From Prorocentrum cordatum (taxonomy: Eukaryota; Sar; Dinophyceae; Prorocentrales; Prorocentraceae): 64,000 bases of DNA. Positions 20,085 through 30,190 of this stretch are shown piece by piece. Position numbers and translations under genes: made by a program. The notes under the pieces were generated by a model. It did not search any database. It saw nothing but the letters and a program-made list of their open reading frames with translations, and was not told where the DNA came from. Every line of letters starts with the position of its first letter. The stretch's first letter is position 1. The stretch spans positions 444,942 to 508,941 of the forward strand of contig CAUYUJ010018460.1 of NCBI GenBank assembly GCA_963575745.1. Direction: 5' to 3'.

Positions 20085-20540
20085 CGGTCCCAGAGGCCCC
20101 CAAGACGCCCCAAGAAGCCACCAAGAGGCGTCCACAGAGGCCCTCCAGAAGCAAAGAAGCGTCCCATTCCCTCAGGAAAACGATGCCCACGGCGGCCCAA
20201 GAAGCCTCTAAGATCGACCCAGAATAGCCCAAGAGGCCCTCCAAAAGGCTCCAATACGGCCCCAACGCGGCCCCAGCCAAAACGACCCAGGAGGGCCCTA
20301 GGACGGCCCAAGAGGAGGCCAAGAGGGGGAACCCGAATGAACAATTCGAGCACTCGGTCCCAAAAGAACCTGGGGAGGCGCCAATCGGCCCCCAAGACGC
20401 TCCCGCGAGGCCTCCGAGAGGCCCAAAAGAAGTTCCTAGAGGCCTCAAAGCGGCCCCCAAGAGGCCTCAAAAGTGCTGCCAGGACAGCCCATAGAAGCCC
20501 AAGAGCAGAGCGGCGATCCGCCAACCGCCCCCGACGAAAT
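20085..20540 (+). repeat. Family H minisatellite, array 2
   Basis: Irregular copies of CCCAAGACGCCCCAAGAAGC and CCAAGAGGCCCTCCAAAAGG. Minus-strand frames read LGxSWGPLGG-like repeats. It is treated as a minisatellite, not a gene. Confidence 0.65.
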
Positions 20541-20544
20541 CCCA

Positions 20545-20990
20545 AGAAGCTGAAACCCCAAGATTCCCCAAACATCATTCCGCAAACTCTGTTTGTTACT
20601 CTTGCTGCCGCCACAAGCTCGGCGGTGCGGCGTCAGCCAACGAATCAAGTTTCCACTGCAGCGCTGACCACATTTCATTGCTTCGGTTCGTCCAACTCGT
20701 GCTCCTGTTGCAGCGTTGGCTTCGTTTCCGCGCCTGCCCGCCCTTTTTGCCTTCGATCACACCCCCTTTGGGGGGGATTATGTCTCTTTGCGGGGGGCGG
20801 CAGGCTTAGACAGGCGGGCAAACCTGAACGGGCGGACAATCCTTCGTGGGCGTACATGTGCCCGCCATTGAATTTGGTGTGGGCCCTGCAAAAAGAAGAG
20901 GGGGAGAACGAGGGAGAGTGTGAGGAAGGGAAGTGGGAGGGACGAAGGAAGAGGGAAAACGCCAGGAGAGAAGGAGCGAACAGAGGGGCG
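20545..20990. other. Unassigned DNA
   Basis: No gene is recognised. GGGCGGGCAAACCTGAACGG near 20813 resembles part of the GGCGGGC-rich sequence near 21340 only weakly. Confidence 0.35.
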
Positions 20991-20994
20991 GTTT

Positions 20995-21260
20995 ATTAGA
21001 GGCAGAAAGAGAAAGAGAGCGGGAGAGAGAGAACGATATATACATATATATAAGAAGGTAAAGAAAGAGAACGAAAGAGAGAGGGAGGGAAGAGAGAAAT
21101 AAAGAAAGAGGGAGGGAGGAGGCAGGAGAGGGGAGGGAGAAGGGAGGAGGGAGAAGAGGGAGAGGGGATAGGGCAGAGAGGCATAAGGATGAGGGAAGAG
21201 AGGAGGGAGAGAGAAGGGAGGAGAGGAGGGAGAAGGGAGGAAAGAGAGGGAGGAGGAGCA
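20995..21260 (+). repeat. GA-rich tract
   Basis: Purine-rich GAGA/GGGAGG sequence with a short TATATA run near 21035. Confidence 0.75.
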
Positions 21261-21264
21261 GGAA

Positions 21265-21800
21265 GGTAAGAGCGTGAACGTTCGAGGAAGTCCTGGGCGA
21301 AAACGCCGCTTGAGGAAGTCTCGGGCGGGAGCCCACGACGGGCGGGCGATCCCCTGACGGGCGGGTCGGGCGGGTGGGACATTCAAGCAGGATGCTTGAG
21401 TATGGCGAGAGCGCGATTCCTAAGTAAATTGTGACGGCGTCCTTGGCGCAGCGTGTTTCCTGAGCGTCGAAAGCGCGATTTCTGAATACATTGCATGGTA
21501 GTCACAGGCGAGAGCGCAATTCCTGAATGAAATGTGAAGGGTTCTCTGGCGGGAGTGGGGGTCTTGATTCAATTGCGAAGAAGTTTTGGTTCAATTGCGA
21601 GGAAGTCTTAAGCGGGAGCGCCGTTCCTGAGTAGATTGTGAGGCAATCTCAAATGGGAGCGGGGGTCCTGACTAAATTGCGAGAAAGTCACAGGCGGGAG
21701 CACCGATCCTGAGTAATGTGTGAGGAAGTCTCAGGCGAGAGCGGGGGTCCTGAGTAAATTTGAAAGAAATCTTTGGCGGGAGCCGTTGTTGTTGTAATCC
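21265..21800 (-). repeat. 62-bp minisatellite in opposite orientation
   Basis: Units carry GAGGAAGTCYYRGGCGGGAG followed by a TCCTGAGTAAATTG-like stretch. Read on the minus strand they match the TGGCGCTCCCGCCCARGACT units at 12560-12910. Confidence 0.7.
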
Positions 21801-21939
21801 AGGGGGCCAGGGGCACAGTTTCAGCATCAAGACTTTCCCTGTCAAAAAAAGGGTGCGAGCGTCGAGGGGCACACTTTATTGAGAAAAGCAATATGCACTG
21901 GTGAGGGGGGATCAACAATACTTATTCTTCATAAATGAA

Positions 21940-21964
21940 AGTTCAACAACAACAACAAGAACAA

Positions 21965-21996
<32 letters not shown>

Positions 21997-22030
21997 ATAT
22001 CGACAACCACAACAACACCACCAACAACGA
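21940..22030 (+). repeat. (CAA)n microsatellite
   Basis: About 90 bp of CAA/CAG repeats. The poly-Gln frame is an artefact. Confidence 0.9.
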
Positions 22031-22249
22031 CAACAATCACAAACGTTACGACAATCACAACTTTCACGACAACAGCAAGAACAACACAAACAGCCTCTTG
22101 CACTGGCCATGATGTCCCTCCCCAGGGGCAGGCGGCCCGACCAAGTGAAGCCGGCGGAGCTCTGGGCACGGACCCCCGCCGAGAGTCCGCGGCTCCGCGG
22201 CCCGTTTTGGAGGTCCTCGCCCCAGTGGTGAGTGCCGGCCCTCCTGGCA

Positions 22250-22395
22250 AAGGCAAGGGCCTTGGACGCCCATTCCGAGGCTTCTCGAGCGGGGCGCGGC
22301 CAACGAACGCGGCCAAGGATGGGCCGAGGAGGTAAGGATGCAAGCGTACCCGTGGGAAGGTTGCCCATCCTTGCTGTGCGGGCTGACTGTACCGT
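22250..22395 (+). repeat. Dispersed repeat family J, copy 1
   Basis: GGCCTTGGACGCCCAT, CGAGCGGGGCGCGGCCAACG, GGCCAAGGATGG and GGGAAGGYTGCCCRTCCTT occur in the same order at 59955-60105 and, with a MITE-B insertion, at 49840-50120. Confidence 0.75.
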
Positions 22396-22399
22396 GCGC

Positions 22400-23775
22400 A
22401 ATGCACCGCAAGATCTGGCCCAAGGTAGGCGGCGGGGCTCAGAAAGAGGTCCGCTCAGGGGGTTCTTTCCTCCTCCTCCTCCGGTTCCTGCTCCTCAGTT
22501 CCCTCCTCCAGAATCCTGTTGCTCCTAGCATACTTCAGGACCACGCCCCCCCAACAAAAATTCCGAGCACAAAGAAACCTGTCGATACAATGTCTGCCCA
22601 GCACGCTAGCGAAGTGTCGAGCGAGCATCGCCTCCCAGGTCCCGGCACGTGAACACCCTCCTGCTTCGGTACTTCCTTGGTGCTCGGAATAATGTCTGGT
22701 AGTCACGGCTAAAGTAAGTTGGAACATCACAACTCCAAGATGGAGGAGACAACAGCACAGCCCTAGGCAGCACTCCCCAGTTGATGCCGGTAGCAGAAAC
22801 AATTAAGGTCGGGCGCGCCTCCCGGCGATATCGTTGGCACAATGAATCAACACAGAAAGTGCAAACATAGGTGCGACGCCCTGGGACCTGGCTTACAGTG
22901 GGTAATCGATTATCGAAAGGTGGCGACGCGAGGGCCGCCGCATTCTCCGGCCCCCGACGGCAATGCATGCATGGGACAGCGAAGGGCAAACCACAGGAAG
23001 CCATTGGGGAGGATCACTGCGAAACATCGGAGTCTGGTGAGGACGACGAAGCAACTGATGCGTGATGGCGACTGGGCGCAGAAGAATATGTCGCCGCGCC
23101 ATGTGTTCTGAACTCGCCTGAGTAAACGAAGCCGGCACCGCGAGAAGGGCACGGTCAACTCTGCGTCCGTGGCGGATTTGTCCCTGGTGTCCGAGGCGCT
23201 CTCCCCAAGACGTCAGGGCGTGCGTCGGAACAAACGGCGCGGCGACCTATGAAGATGCGGGCTAGCGTGTAATCACATGGACAATCCCTATTGCGATCCC
23301 AATGCAGAGATTGAGCCCCCCAGGAGGGCCCTACAGAGAGAGTCCAGGGAGGGTTAGTGCAGACGCGTGCCGCGACCCCCACAGCGATATGTTGGCACGT
23401 GCATTCAACATGAATCGACGGCCCGCGGCTGTCGCCCTGGCAGCCGAGAGCTCTCAGCAATCTGACAGGAACACCGAAGGACCCCTAAACTAAACTCAAA
23501 GGGATCTGAAGGGGGATGTTTTTAAGAACATCCAGACTCAGGCCAAAGGAAGCCCAACGAAATCTCAAAAGAAAACAGAAGGACTCAAAAGGGGAATCGC
23601 AAAGACATGCAAGAACAATCCACAATGATATCAGTGGATCAGCGCAAGTGCACACGTGGAGACGTGGCTAGACGAGCGCGCTCCATTACTCGCAAAGCAA
23701 AGTAACTACTCGCAGATGGCCTGGATCCGCCGCGGGAGAGCGACGATACATTGCAGCGATGCAGACATGTGTGTT
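22400..23775. other. Unassigned DNA
   Basis: A short CCT run sits at about 22470-22490. Otherwise I see no gene, no repeat shared with other parts of the window and no regulatory motif. Confidence 0.4.
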
Positions 23776-23840
23776 TCTTGTCCGACGCTTGCGAGTAGGC
23801 ACTTTGCGAGTAGTGGAACGCGCTCGGTGAGTGGCAGAGG
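23776..23840 (+). repeat. Dispersed repeat family O, copy 1
   Basis: CGAGTAGTGGAACGCGCTCG, with flanking TTGTCCGACGCTTGCGA, is almost identical to 49594-49655. Confidence 0.65.
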
Positions 23841-24084
23841 AGCGCTCGCTCCAGCAACACTGGAAAACGCCCCCTGCATTCAGAGCTGGCGCCACTCTGT
23901 CCAACCATCTGAGGTAGGACGCCCGGCTCTGAGCGCCCGTTTGGGGGATCTTTCGCGGGCCTCTGCGAAGGACATTGCTGCCGCCCTGGCCCCCGGTGCC
24001 GGAAGCGCTACGATTACCCCCGATGGGGAGGGGAACGGACTGCCTAGGGTTGCTAGGGGAACGAAGAATGACATAAACAGAAAG

Positions 24085-24215
24085 ACTCGGAGGTCCGCGC
24101 GGATTTCTCGGATCCGCACTGGACCCCCCGGGCGGCGCCTCCGGCGCTGCCCCTGGCGCGCTCCGCGCACCAGGGAGGGGGGTCCAGCGCGGAATCCGAG
24201 AATTTCTATATTTTT
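24085..24215 (-). mobile_element. MITE-F copy 2, inverted orientation
   Basis: The ends are GTCCGCGCGGATTTCTCGGA and CAGCGCGGAATCCGAGAATT. The internal GGCGCCTCCGGCGCTGCCCC and CCCTGGCGCGCTCCGCGCAC blocks lie in the reverse order to copies 1 and 4. Confidence 0.75.
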
Positions 24216-24399
24216 GTCACTCTTCGTTGCCCCAGTTGCTGGGAGGCGTCCTGGTCAGCATCTCGGGGCGAACCCAGCACTGGCGCTGGGAGCCCCCCCT
24301 TCCCGTGGGAGTTTTTCGCCCGCGCGTGGACAGCTGAGGCGGCAGCGCTCCCCCCGTGCGCCCGCGGAGGCCAGTGCACCAAAGGAAGGACGGGAGAAG

Positions 24400-24535
24400 G
24401 AGGAGGAGGAGAAGGAGGACGGACCAGGAGGGGGGGGAGGGGAAGGGACGAAAAGGAGGAGGCGACGAGAAGGAGGTGACGAGAAGGAGGGGACGAGAAG
24501 GAGGGGGGAGGAGAAGGAGGAGGAGGAAGAGGAAT
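24400..24535 (+). repeat. GGA/GAAGGA-rich tract
   Basis: Interrupted purine repeat of about 135 bp. Confidence 0.8.
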
Positions 24536-24631
24536 ACGGCCAGCTCAGCCAGTCGCCGCCAGCATGATAGCTTGTCTACGTTGGCCCCCAAAGCAAAGGC
24601 GAGGTGCTCTAGGCATCTCCTTGACTAGAGC

Positions 24632-25309
24632 CCTCCTAGATGGGGTCCGAGTAAGTGGGGTCGGAGGATAGCGCCGCATCGCCGATACATCGACGATGCA
24701 TCGGCGATGCATCAGCGATGCATCGGCGATGCACCAGCGGTTGACCAGCAATGCATCGTCGACGTCGGCGATGTACCAGCGACGTCGACGTCAAGCCAAT
24801 CGGGCTTCATATCGAGCCGCATCGGCGATGCCTCGGCGGTGCGGCGCGATCCTCCAGCCCCACCTGCTCCGACCCCATCTGGGATTAGGTCGAGCGTGTC
24901 CTCCGACATGCGGGCTGTAAGGACCAATGGTGATAGGCAAGACGTAGGGAAGCAGAATCAAACATCAAACATCGTCGGAAATCGTCCCCAGACCATTTTG
25001 CTGCCTATTCTCGGGGATCTTCTGACCCGGGTCAATGCAGACCCGGGTCAGCAGGAAACCAAAAAACTGCAATGCAGGAAAAAAACTGCAACGCAAGTCT
25101 TCGCAAACCTGGGTCAGCCAATATGCGCGGCCGCCTCGCGGCCACAAGCGGCTCGCTAACCCGGGTCAGCCAGAAGGTGCCTTCGCAGGATCCTGCAGGA
25201 TCTGGCGCCCTGGCTGACCCCCGTTTGCATTGACCCCCGTCTCAAGGCTCCCGATATTCTTGTATACTCCTCCTGCCGGGGGGACGCGCCCGACTTAAAC
25301 CTAGGAGGC
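24632..25309 (+). mobile_element. MITE-D copy 1, interrupted by MITE-A
   Basis: The left terminal repeat CCTCCTAGATGGGGTCCGAG is mirrored by CTCCGACCCCATCTGGGA and, after the inserted MITE-A, CTAGGAGG. The core is built from GCATCGGCGATGC palindromes. A second copy is at 52299-52471. Confidence 0.7.
24885..25297 (+). mobile_element. MITE-A copy 2 (long form, 413 bp)
   Basis: It begins TTAGGTCGAGCGTGTCC and ends GGACGCGCCCGACTTA. It lies inside the right terminal repeat of MITE-D; flanking 9-mers CATCTGGGA and AACCTAGGA agree at 6 of 9. The longer core holds several ACCCGGGTCAG palindromes near 25023-25175. Confidence 0.75.
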
Positions 25310-25459
25310 CCGATCGACCCCGGGACGCCTGCCTCTGAGCCGGTCGCCCGTGTTCGTGTCCGACTTCGCGGCCAGCCCCGCCGCCGCGCCCCCGATGACG
25401 AGCCCCTCCCGCTCCCAGGGGGGGGCGCCTTCTGCCGCGGCCGTGCCGCGTCGTCGCCT

Positions 25460-25560
25460 CTGCCTCCTCCTTCTCCTCCTCCTCCTCCTCCTCCTCCTCA
25501 TCCCCCTCCTCCTCCTCCTCCTCCTCCTCCTCCTCCTCCTTCTCCCCCTCCTCCCTCCTC
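25460..25560 (+). repeat. (TCC)n tract
   Basis: About 100 bp of TCC repeats. Confidence 0.9.
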
Positions 25561-25611
25561 TCCCGCCTGCGACGAAGCCAGGCCGAGGACAAAATCTGGG
25601 CGAGGATCCAT

Positions 25612-26045
25612 CGAGAATCTGTGAGATCCTACGGCTCTGGAGGATGTCTCGTGCGCCGCGGCCCTCTCAGAGCATTCCAGAGCGCTCGCCCCGTCCTCGC
25701 CTCTGCCTCCTCGTCGCCCTCGTCCCGCACGACGATGCCAGGCGCCGAGGACAGAGTTGAGCGAGTATACATCGAGAACATGTGTTAGGTCGGGCATGTC
25801 CCCCTACAGGCGGGTTTTGGAGGAAACAATTCAAAACTCAAAACATACACAATAAAAATGTATGGATCAAAAGTACTCAGAACTCAAACAACCTCCCCAA
25901 ACTATGTTGTGACTATCTTTGAACCTTCCTCCTGTAGCGGGACGTGACCGACTTAGAATATGTGAGATCCCGCGGCTCTGGAGGATGTCTCGCGCGCCGC
26001 GGCCCTCTCAGAGCATGCCGGAGCGCCCCGAGAGCGTTCCGCAAG
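25612..26045 (+). repeat. Two copies of repeat family F, the second split by MITE-A
   Basis: GTGAGATCC, CGGCTCTGGAGGATGTCTCG and GCGCCGCGGCCCTCTCAGAG appear at 25621-25680 and again at 25962-26012. The second copy is interrupted at its start by MITE-A copy 3. A third, more diverged copy is at 50205-50310. Confidence 0.8.
25785..25955 (+). mobile_element. MITE-A copy 3
   Basis: Its ends are TTAGGTCGGGCATGTCCCC and GGGACGTGACCGACTTA. Flanking 9-mers GAACATGTG (25776-25784) and GAATATGTG (25956-25964) agree at 8 of 9. The neighbouring family F copy has an unoccupied version, GAGAATCTGTGAGATCC at 25613, with a single copy of the 9-mer. This demonstrates both the insertion and the 9-bp duplication. 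Confidence 0.93.
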
Positions 26046-26049
26046 GCTG

Positions 26050-26590
26050 TGGAACGGATTTGTCCTCGGCCTAGCCCCGTCCGACCCTCCCCCACCCTCA
26101 GATCTGGGCGTCGCCTTTTTTTCGCCACGGGCGTGTTCGCAGGGCGCAGGGCGCTGGGCCCCAGGACCATCACAGATCGATGCGGCTCGGGCAGTGCCGC
26201 AGAAGTGTGGGGGGCCCCAAACGGACGTTACGGGGGGGGGGGGGGAGCAGGATGGGTACAACGTAGCGCCCCCCCCCCCCCCCAGATTCTGGTGAGGAAG
26301 CACTGCGGCAGTGCCGGGGGCGCAGTGATGGGGGGGAGCGCTACGTTTTGGGGGGTTCAGGGGGGGAGGGTAAGTAGGGGGCATAACGCGCCTGATCGGC
26401 CGAGAGGGTAACAAAAAACACTCTCCACCACCGCCGCCCGCACCAACAAATGATCAACAAAGAATGGTCGGAGGCAGGGTCATGCCAGACGACGCTGGTG
26501 GCCCGAGGCGAACTGGAGCACGACGCGGCGTGCGGGCGCCGTGGTAAAGGGGAGCGAGCGATTGTATGTGTCCAAGGCTCGACCCAAACC
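26050..26590. other. Unassigned DNA with C and G homopolymers
   Basis: Runs of G near 26234 and C near 26270 and otherwise unrecognised sequence. Confidence 0.4.
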
Positions 26591-26594
26591 GTGT

Positions 26595-26790
26595 AATGCT
26601 CGTTTTCGTTCTGTGCTCGTTCCTTGTCCCTCGCTTTGCCTTCCGTCCGCCTGTGCTGCAAAACGACGTCGAAACGAAAACGGCCTCCACGAAATCCCCC
26701 AAACACCGTTTGGGCCCACTCCTGTCCAGGCCCGCCTCCACTCTCGGCCTCCTCGAGAGCGTGTTCGCGTTTCTCCTCGACAACGGCCGT
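26595..26790 (+). repeat. Dispersed repeat family L, copy 2
   Basis: Counterpart of 1170-1290, with CTGTGCTGCAAAACGACG and GGCCTCCACGAAATCCCC. Confidence 0.5.
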
Positions 26791-26799
26791 TACTGGCCC

Positions 26800-27480
26800 A
26801 GGCCGCTCCCCTTCCCCCCAAATAACGTCACGACTCGTGGTGACCTCCGAACTGTCTCTGATTTTTCCTGGACGTTCCCAGACGGCGCCGGCGCGAAACG
26901 TGAACATACCGGACCCTCCCCCGCTCCCCCCCCCCGTGTAACGCCCGCTATCGCCCGGAAGCCAAAAACACTCTCCTTCTGGGGGGGGGGGGGCAGAGTT
27001 GTCATTGGCCGAGGGGGGTACGGGCGGTCATTCCTGGAAAAGAAAAGCAGTTCGGGCTTGGGCTCGGGCGGAGGGCAAGTTAGAAGTTCGAGGTCGCAAA
27101 CAAAGGAAAGCAAGAGTTCGAAACAATGCTCAAACGTTCAGGGAGAGTTCGAAACAAGTTCGAACGTGTTGACAGAGTGTGTGAAAATTTGAAGAAGTTT
27201 AGAGCAGGTTCGATCCCAAATAGGATGGAGTTTAGAGCAGGTTCGATCCCAAATGGGAAGGTTGGAAAAACATTTGGAAAAACATTGGAAACCGGTCGAA
27301 ACCAATTCGGAAGGCCACGAAACATACAAACGCTCCACGGATGTTCAAAACTTATCCACCGCCGAACTTCAAGATTACAGCAACGTTGAACGTGCATTTT
27401 GTAAAGGTATTGGCCTCGAACTATTTCTGGACCTTGACTATCTTAACAGGAGGCCTCCTCGCGCCCGCCCCGCCAGTTAC
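26800..27480. other. Unassigned DNA with a 32-bp duplication
   Basis: The block AGAGCAGGTTCGATCCCAAA occurs twice, near 27201 and 27233. GGTTCGATCCC resembles a pol III B box, but no tRNA stem can be formed. Otherwise nothing is recognised. Confidence 0.45.
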
Positions 27481-27485
27481 GAGGG

Positions 27486-27845
27486 TAGGGGGAACCGTCC
27501 GATCCGACGCCGATGCAATGCAACATCGTGGAGCAGCACAGCAAGAACTCTCCGCCCCATCTTTCTGCGGCATTTTTGGACGCCCGACATGGGTACGGAA
27601 AGAATGGGTACAACGCCCAACAGCAATTCCTGTTCATTTTGAACAGGACTCGCTGTCCACGCCGCCGCGGCCTGTGTCCATTCGAGACAGAAGGCCGCCT
27701 GCCCAACAGCGGCCGCTGTTGTTTTGGGACAACATTTGTTGTTGGGCATTGTACCCATTTTTTCCGTACCCATTTCGGGCGTCCAAAGCATTTCTCGAGA
27801 CTGAGCGATCCGTCAGGGTCCCGGGGCGTGGCGCTCCAGGATGGC
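27486..27845 (+). repeat. Repeat family E copy 2, interrupted
   Basis: The left part ends CCATCTTTCTGCGGCATT and the right part resumes GCATTTCTCGAGACTGAGCG then GGTCCCGGGGCG. In intact copies these are contiguous. Confidence 0.7.
27576..27787 (+). mobile_element. MITE-H nested in repeat E
   Basis: About 210 bp with inverted termini of about 47 bp: TTTGGACGCCCGACATGGGT on the left and ACCCATTTCGGGCGTCCAAA on the right. GCATT flanks it on both sides. Only one copy is present. Confidence 0.8.
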
Positions 27846-27903
27846 GGGCGAACAGCTGTGCAGGTCCACCTCCTCCGTCGCTCCTCCTGGGAGGGGGCAG
27901 GGG

Positions 27904-28040
27904 GGGCCCTGAGATCCGACGCCGATGAAACTGCACCATCATGGAAAAAACACACCTGGAGCCCTCGAGTCTGTCTTTCTGCTGCATCTCTCGAGCCGCA
28001 TTCATCCGTGGGGGTCCCGGGGCCCGACGCTGTGCGAACA
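27904..28040 (+). repeat. Repeat family E copy 3
   Basis: TGAGATCCGACGCCGATG, CCTGGAGCCCTCGAGTC, CTCTCGAGCCGCATTC and GGGTCCCGGGGCCCGACGC follow family E order. A MITE-A copy follows directly. Confidence 0.7.
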
Positions 28041-28094
28041 CGGGCGTGTCCCCCTACAGGCGGATTTGTGACACAAAATAAAGAATAGTAATAC

Positions 28095-28131
<37 letters not shown>

Positions 28132-28153
28132 ATATATATATAAAAAATGCATA

Positions 28154-28190
<37 letters not shown>

Positions 28191-28279
28191 AAAAGGTCAG
28201 AAATAGTAAGGAAATCGTCCCTGTACTATTTGTTGACACTTTTTGGGTTCTCTTCCTGTCGAGGGACAGGCCCAACTTA
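28041..28279 (+). mobile_element. MITE-A copy 4, left tip missing
   Basis: It starts CGGGCGTGTCCCCCTACAGG without the outer TTAGGT and ends GGGACAGGCCCAACTTA. A long (TA)n run occupies the middle (about 28097-28188). Target duplications cannot be read. Confidence 0.75.
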
Positions 28280-28384
28280 ATCTTACAGGGAGCGGATGCG
28301 GGTGCAAATCGGGTTCGGAGGGGCCACGCCCCGGCCGCGAGGGAGCCAGGGCTTGAGGAAGAACGTGCGGCGCAAACAGGAGCT

Positions 28385-28624
28385 GTGGGAACTCCGCGCG
28401 GATCTGCGCTGGAGCTAAGTCGGGCGTGTCCCTACACAAGAGGGCCATCCAAAAACGATAACAATAGTCGAGGATGATATGATGATTTCTTGTGCATGTG
28501 TTGAACATTGTCAGTTTAAACTTTTCTTCCAAAAATCAGGCTGTAGGGGGACACGCCCGACCTAACGCTGGAGCCCCACTCCCTGGCGCGCGGGGCGCGC
28601 CAGGGGAGGCGCCGCCACCGATCC
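28385..28624 (+). mobile_element. MITE-F copy 3, split by MITE-A
   Basis: CTCCGCGCGGATCTGCGCTG before and CTCCCTGGCGCGCGGGGCGC after the inserted MITE-A are contiguous in other MITE-F copies. Confidence 0.75.
28416..28565 (+). mobile_element. MITE-A copy 5 with perfect 9-bp duplication
   Basis: This 150-bp element begins TAAGTCGGGCGTGTCCC and ends GGGGACACGCCCGACCTAA. Both flanks are CGCTGGAGC (28407-28415 and 28566-28574), 9 of 9. Uninterrupted MITE-F copies carry one version of that site (CGCTGGACC at 61288). Confidence 0.95.
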
Positions 28625-28835
28625 AACAAAAAATCCGCATCAACAGTTTGTGTGTACATATGCGAGAGAGCGTGATCCACCGCCGCTTTACTATGGAAAA
28701 TTCCCCCCCTCTTCCTCCAGAACCCGGGGTTACCCCCCTCCTCCGAAAATCCCCCCCCCCCCTGCTGGACCCTCCCCCCCCTTCCCCCGGCAACCCCCCC
28801 CCCCCCTCCCTTATACCCCCCCCCCTCCAAAAAAC

Positions 28836-30190
28836 TGGGGGGGGGGTCACTACCGGTTCGAAACCCCCCCCTGGAAAACTGGGGGGGTCACTACTGGTTC
28901 GAACCCCCCCCCCAGAACCAGAGGAAGGTCACTACCGGTTCGACCCCCCCCTCTCCAGAAAACCGGGGGGGTCACTACCGGTTCTACCCCCCCCCCCCCC
29001 CTCGGAAAAACGGGGACGGTCACTACCGGTTCGACCCCCCCCTTCCTCGAAAACCAGAGAGGGTCACTACCGGTTCGAACCCCTCCCCCCCCCTCACCGC
29101 CAGCAAACGACTCCTGGTCCCTACCACCGTCCGCACCACATCCCCCATTGCTGTTCCCAGCGCCACTGTCCTCACCACCATTGTCCCCAGTGGTGCAACC
29201 ACCGTCCCTACTTTTCCCACCAGTGCCCCCACCACTGTCAAGCTGTCCCCACTGTCCCCACCACTGTTCCCACCACGGTTCCACTCTCCCCACTTTATCC
29301 ACGGCCCCAACCACTGCCCGACTATCCCCACTGTCCCCACTGTCCCACTGTCTCCTCCGCTGTCCCACTGAGATGTCCCACTGAGCTGTCCCACTGTTCC
29401 CACCACTGTCCCCACAACTGTCCCCACTGTACCTTTGTCCCATTGTCCCACCGCCGTCCTGGCCACCGCCCTCACCACTGTCCCCACCACCACTGTACCC
29501 TCCACTGTCTCACTGTTTCCACTACATTCCCACTGTCCCCACACCACTGTCCCCACCACCACCGTCCCCACCACTGTCCCACTGTCCCCACTGTTCCCAC
29601 CATTGTCCCCGCCAATGTGTCAATGTCCCCACTCTCCCCACCATTCACCCACCACGGTCCCGCTCTCCCCACTTTCCCCACGGTCCCCACCACTGTCCCA
29701 CTGTCCCCACTGTACCCACTACTGTCCCACTGTCCCCGCCGCTGTCCCACTGTGCTGTCCCAGCGTTCCCACTGTCCCCATCACTCTCCCACTGTCCCCA
29801 CTGTCCCCACCACTTTCCCCACCGTGCTACTGTCCCACCACTGTCCTCACCACCGCCTTCACCACTGCCCCCACCACTACCGTCCCCACCTCTGTCCTAC
29901 TGTCCCCACCACTGTCCCGCTGTCCCCTCACCGCTGTCCCCACCACCACCGTCCCCACCACCGTCCGCACCCCCCCCCCCGGTTTTTTTCGAGGGGGGGG
30001 GGGGTTCGAACCGGTAGTGACCCCCCCGGGTTTTCGAGGGGGGGCCCCCGGGGGGTTCGAACCGGTAGTGACCTCCCCTCCTTTTCATGATGGACTGGAG
30101 GGGGGGGGGTTCGAACCGGTAGTGACCCCCCGGGTTTTCCCAAGGGGAAGGGGGGGGGTCGAACCGGTAGTGACCCCCCCCCCGGTTTTC
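28836..30190 (+). repeat. Inverted arrays of GGTCACTACCGGTTCGAACC around a minisatellite
   Basis: Six units built on GGTCACTACCGGTTCGAACC followed by a C-run lie at 28836-29085. At least four units in the reverse orientation (GGTTCGAACCGGTAGTGACC) lie at 30003-30178. Between them is about 900 bp of irregular CCCCACTGTCCCACCACTG minisatellite. The whole forms an imperfect giant inverted repeat. Long plus- and minus-strand frames (His/Pro/Cys or Gly/Thr-rich) are artefacts of the repeats. Confidence 0.85.

Noticed and set aside
27201-27260. Two GGTTCGATCCC motifs suggesting tRNA genes
   Set aside because: The bases around them do not pair as a T arm and no cloverleaf can be formed; it is a simple 32-bp duplication.
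28836-29085. Possible CRISPR array or tRNA cluster from repeated GGTTCGAACC
   Set aside because: Spacers are C-runs of variable length, and no acceptor, D or anticodon stems can be drawn around the motif.
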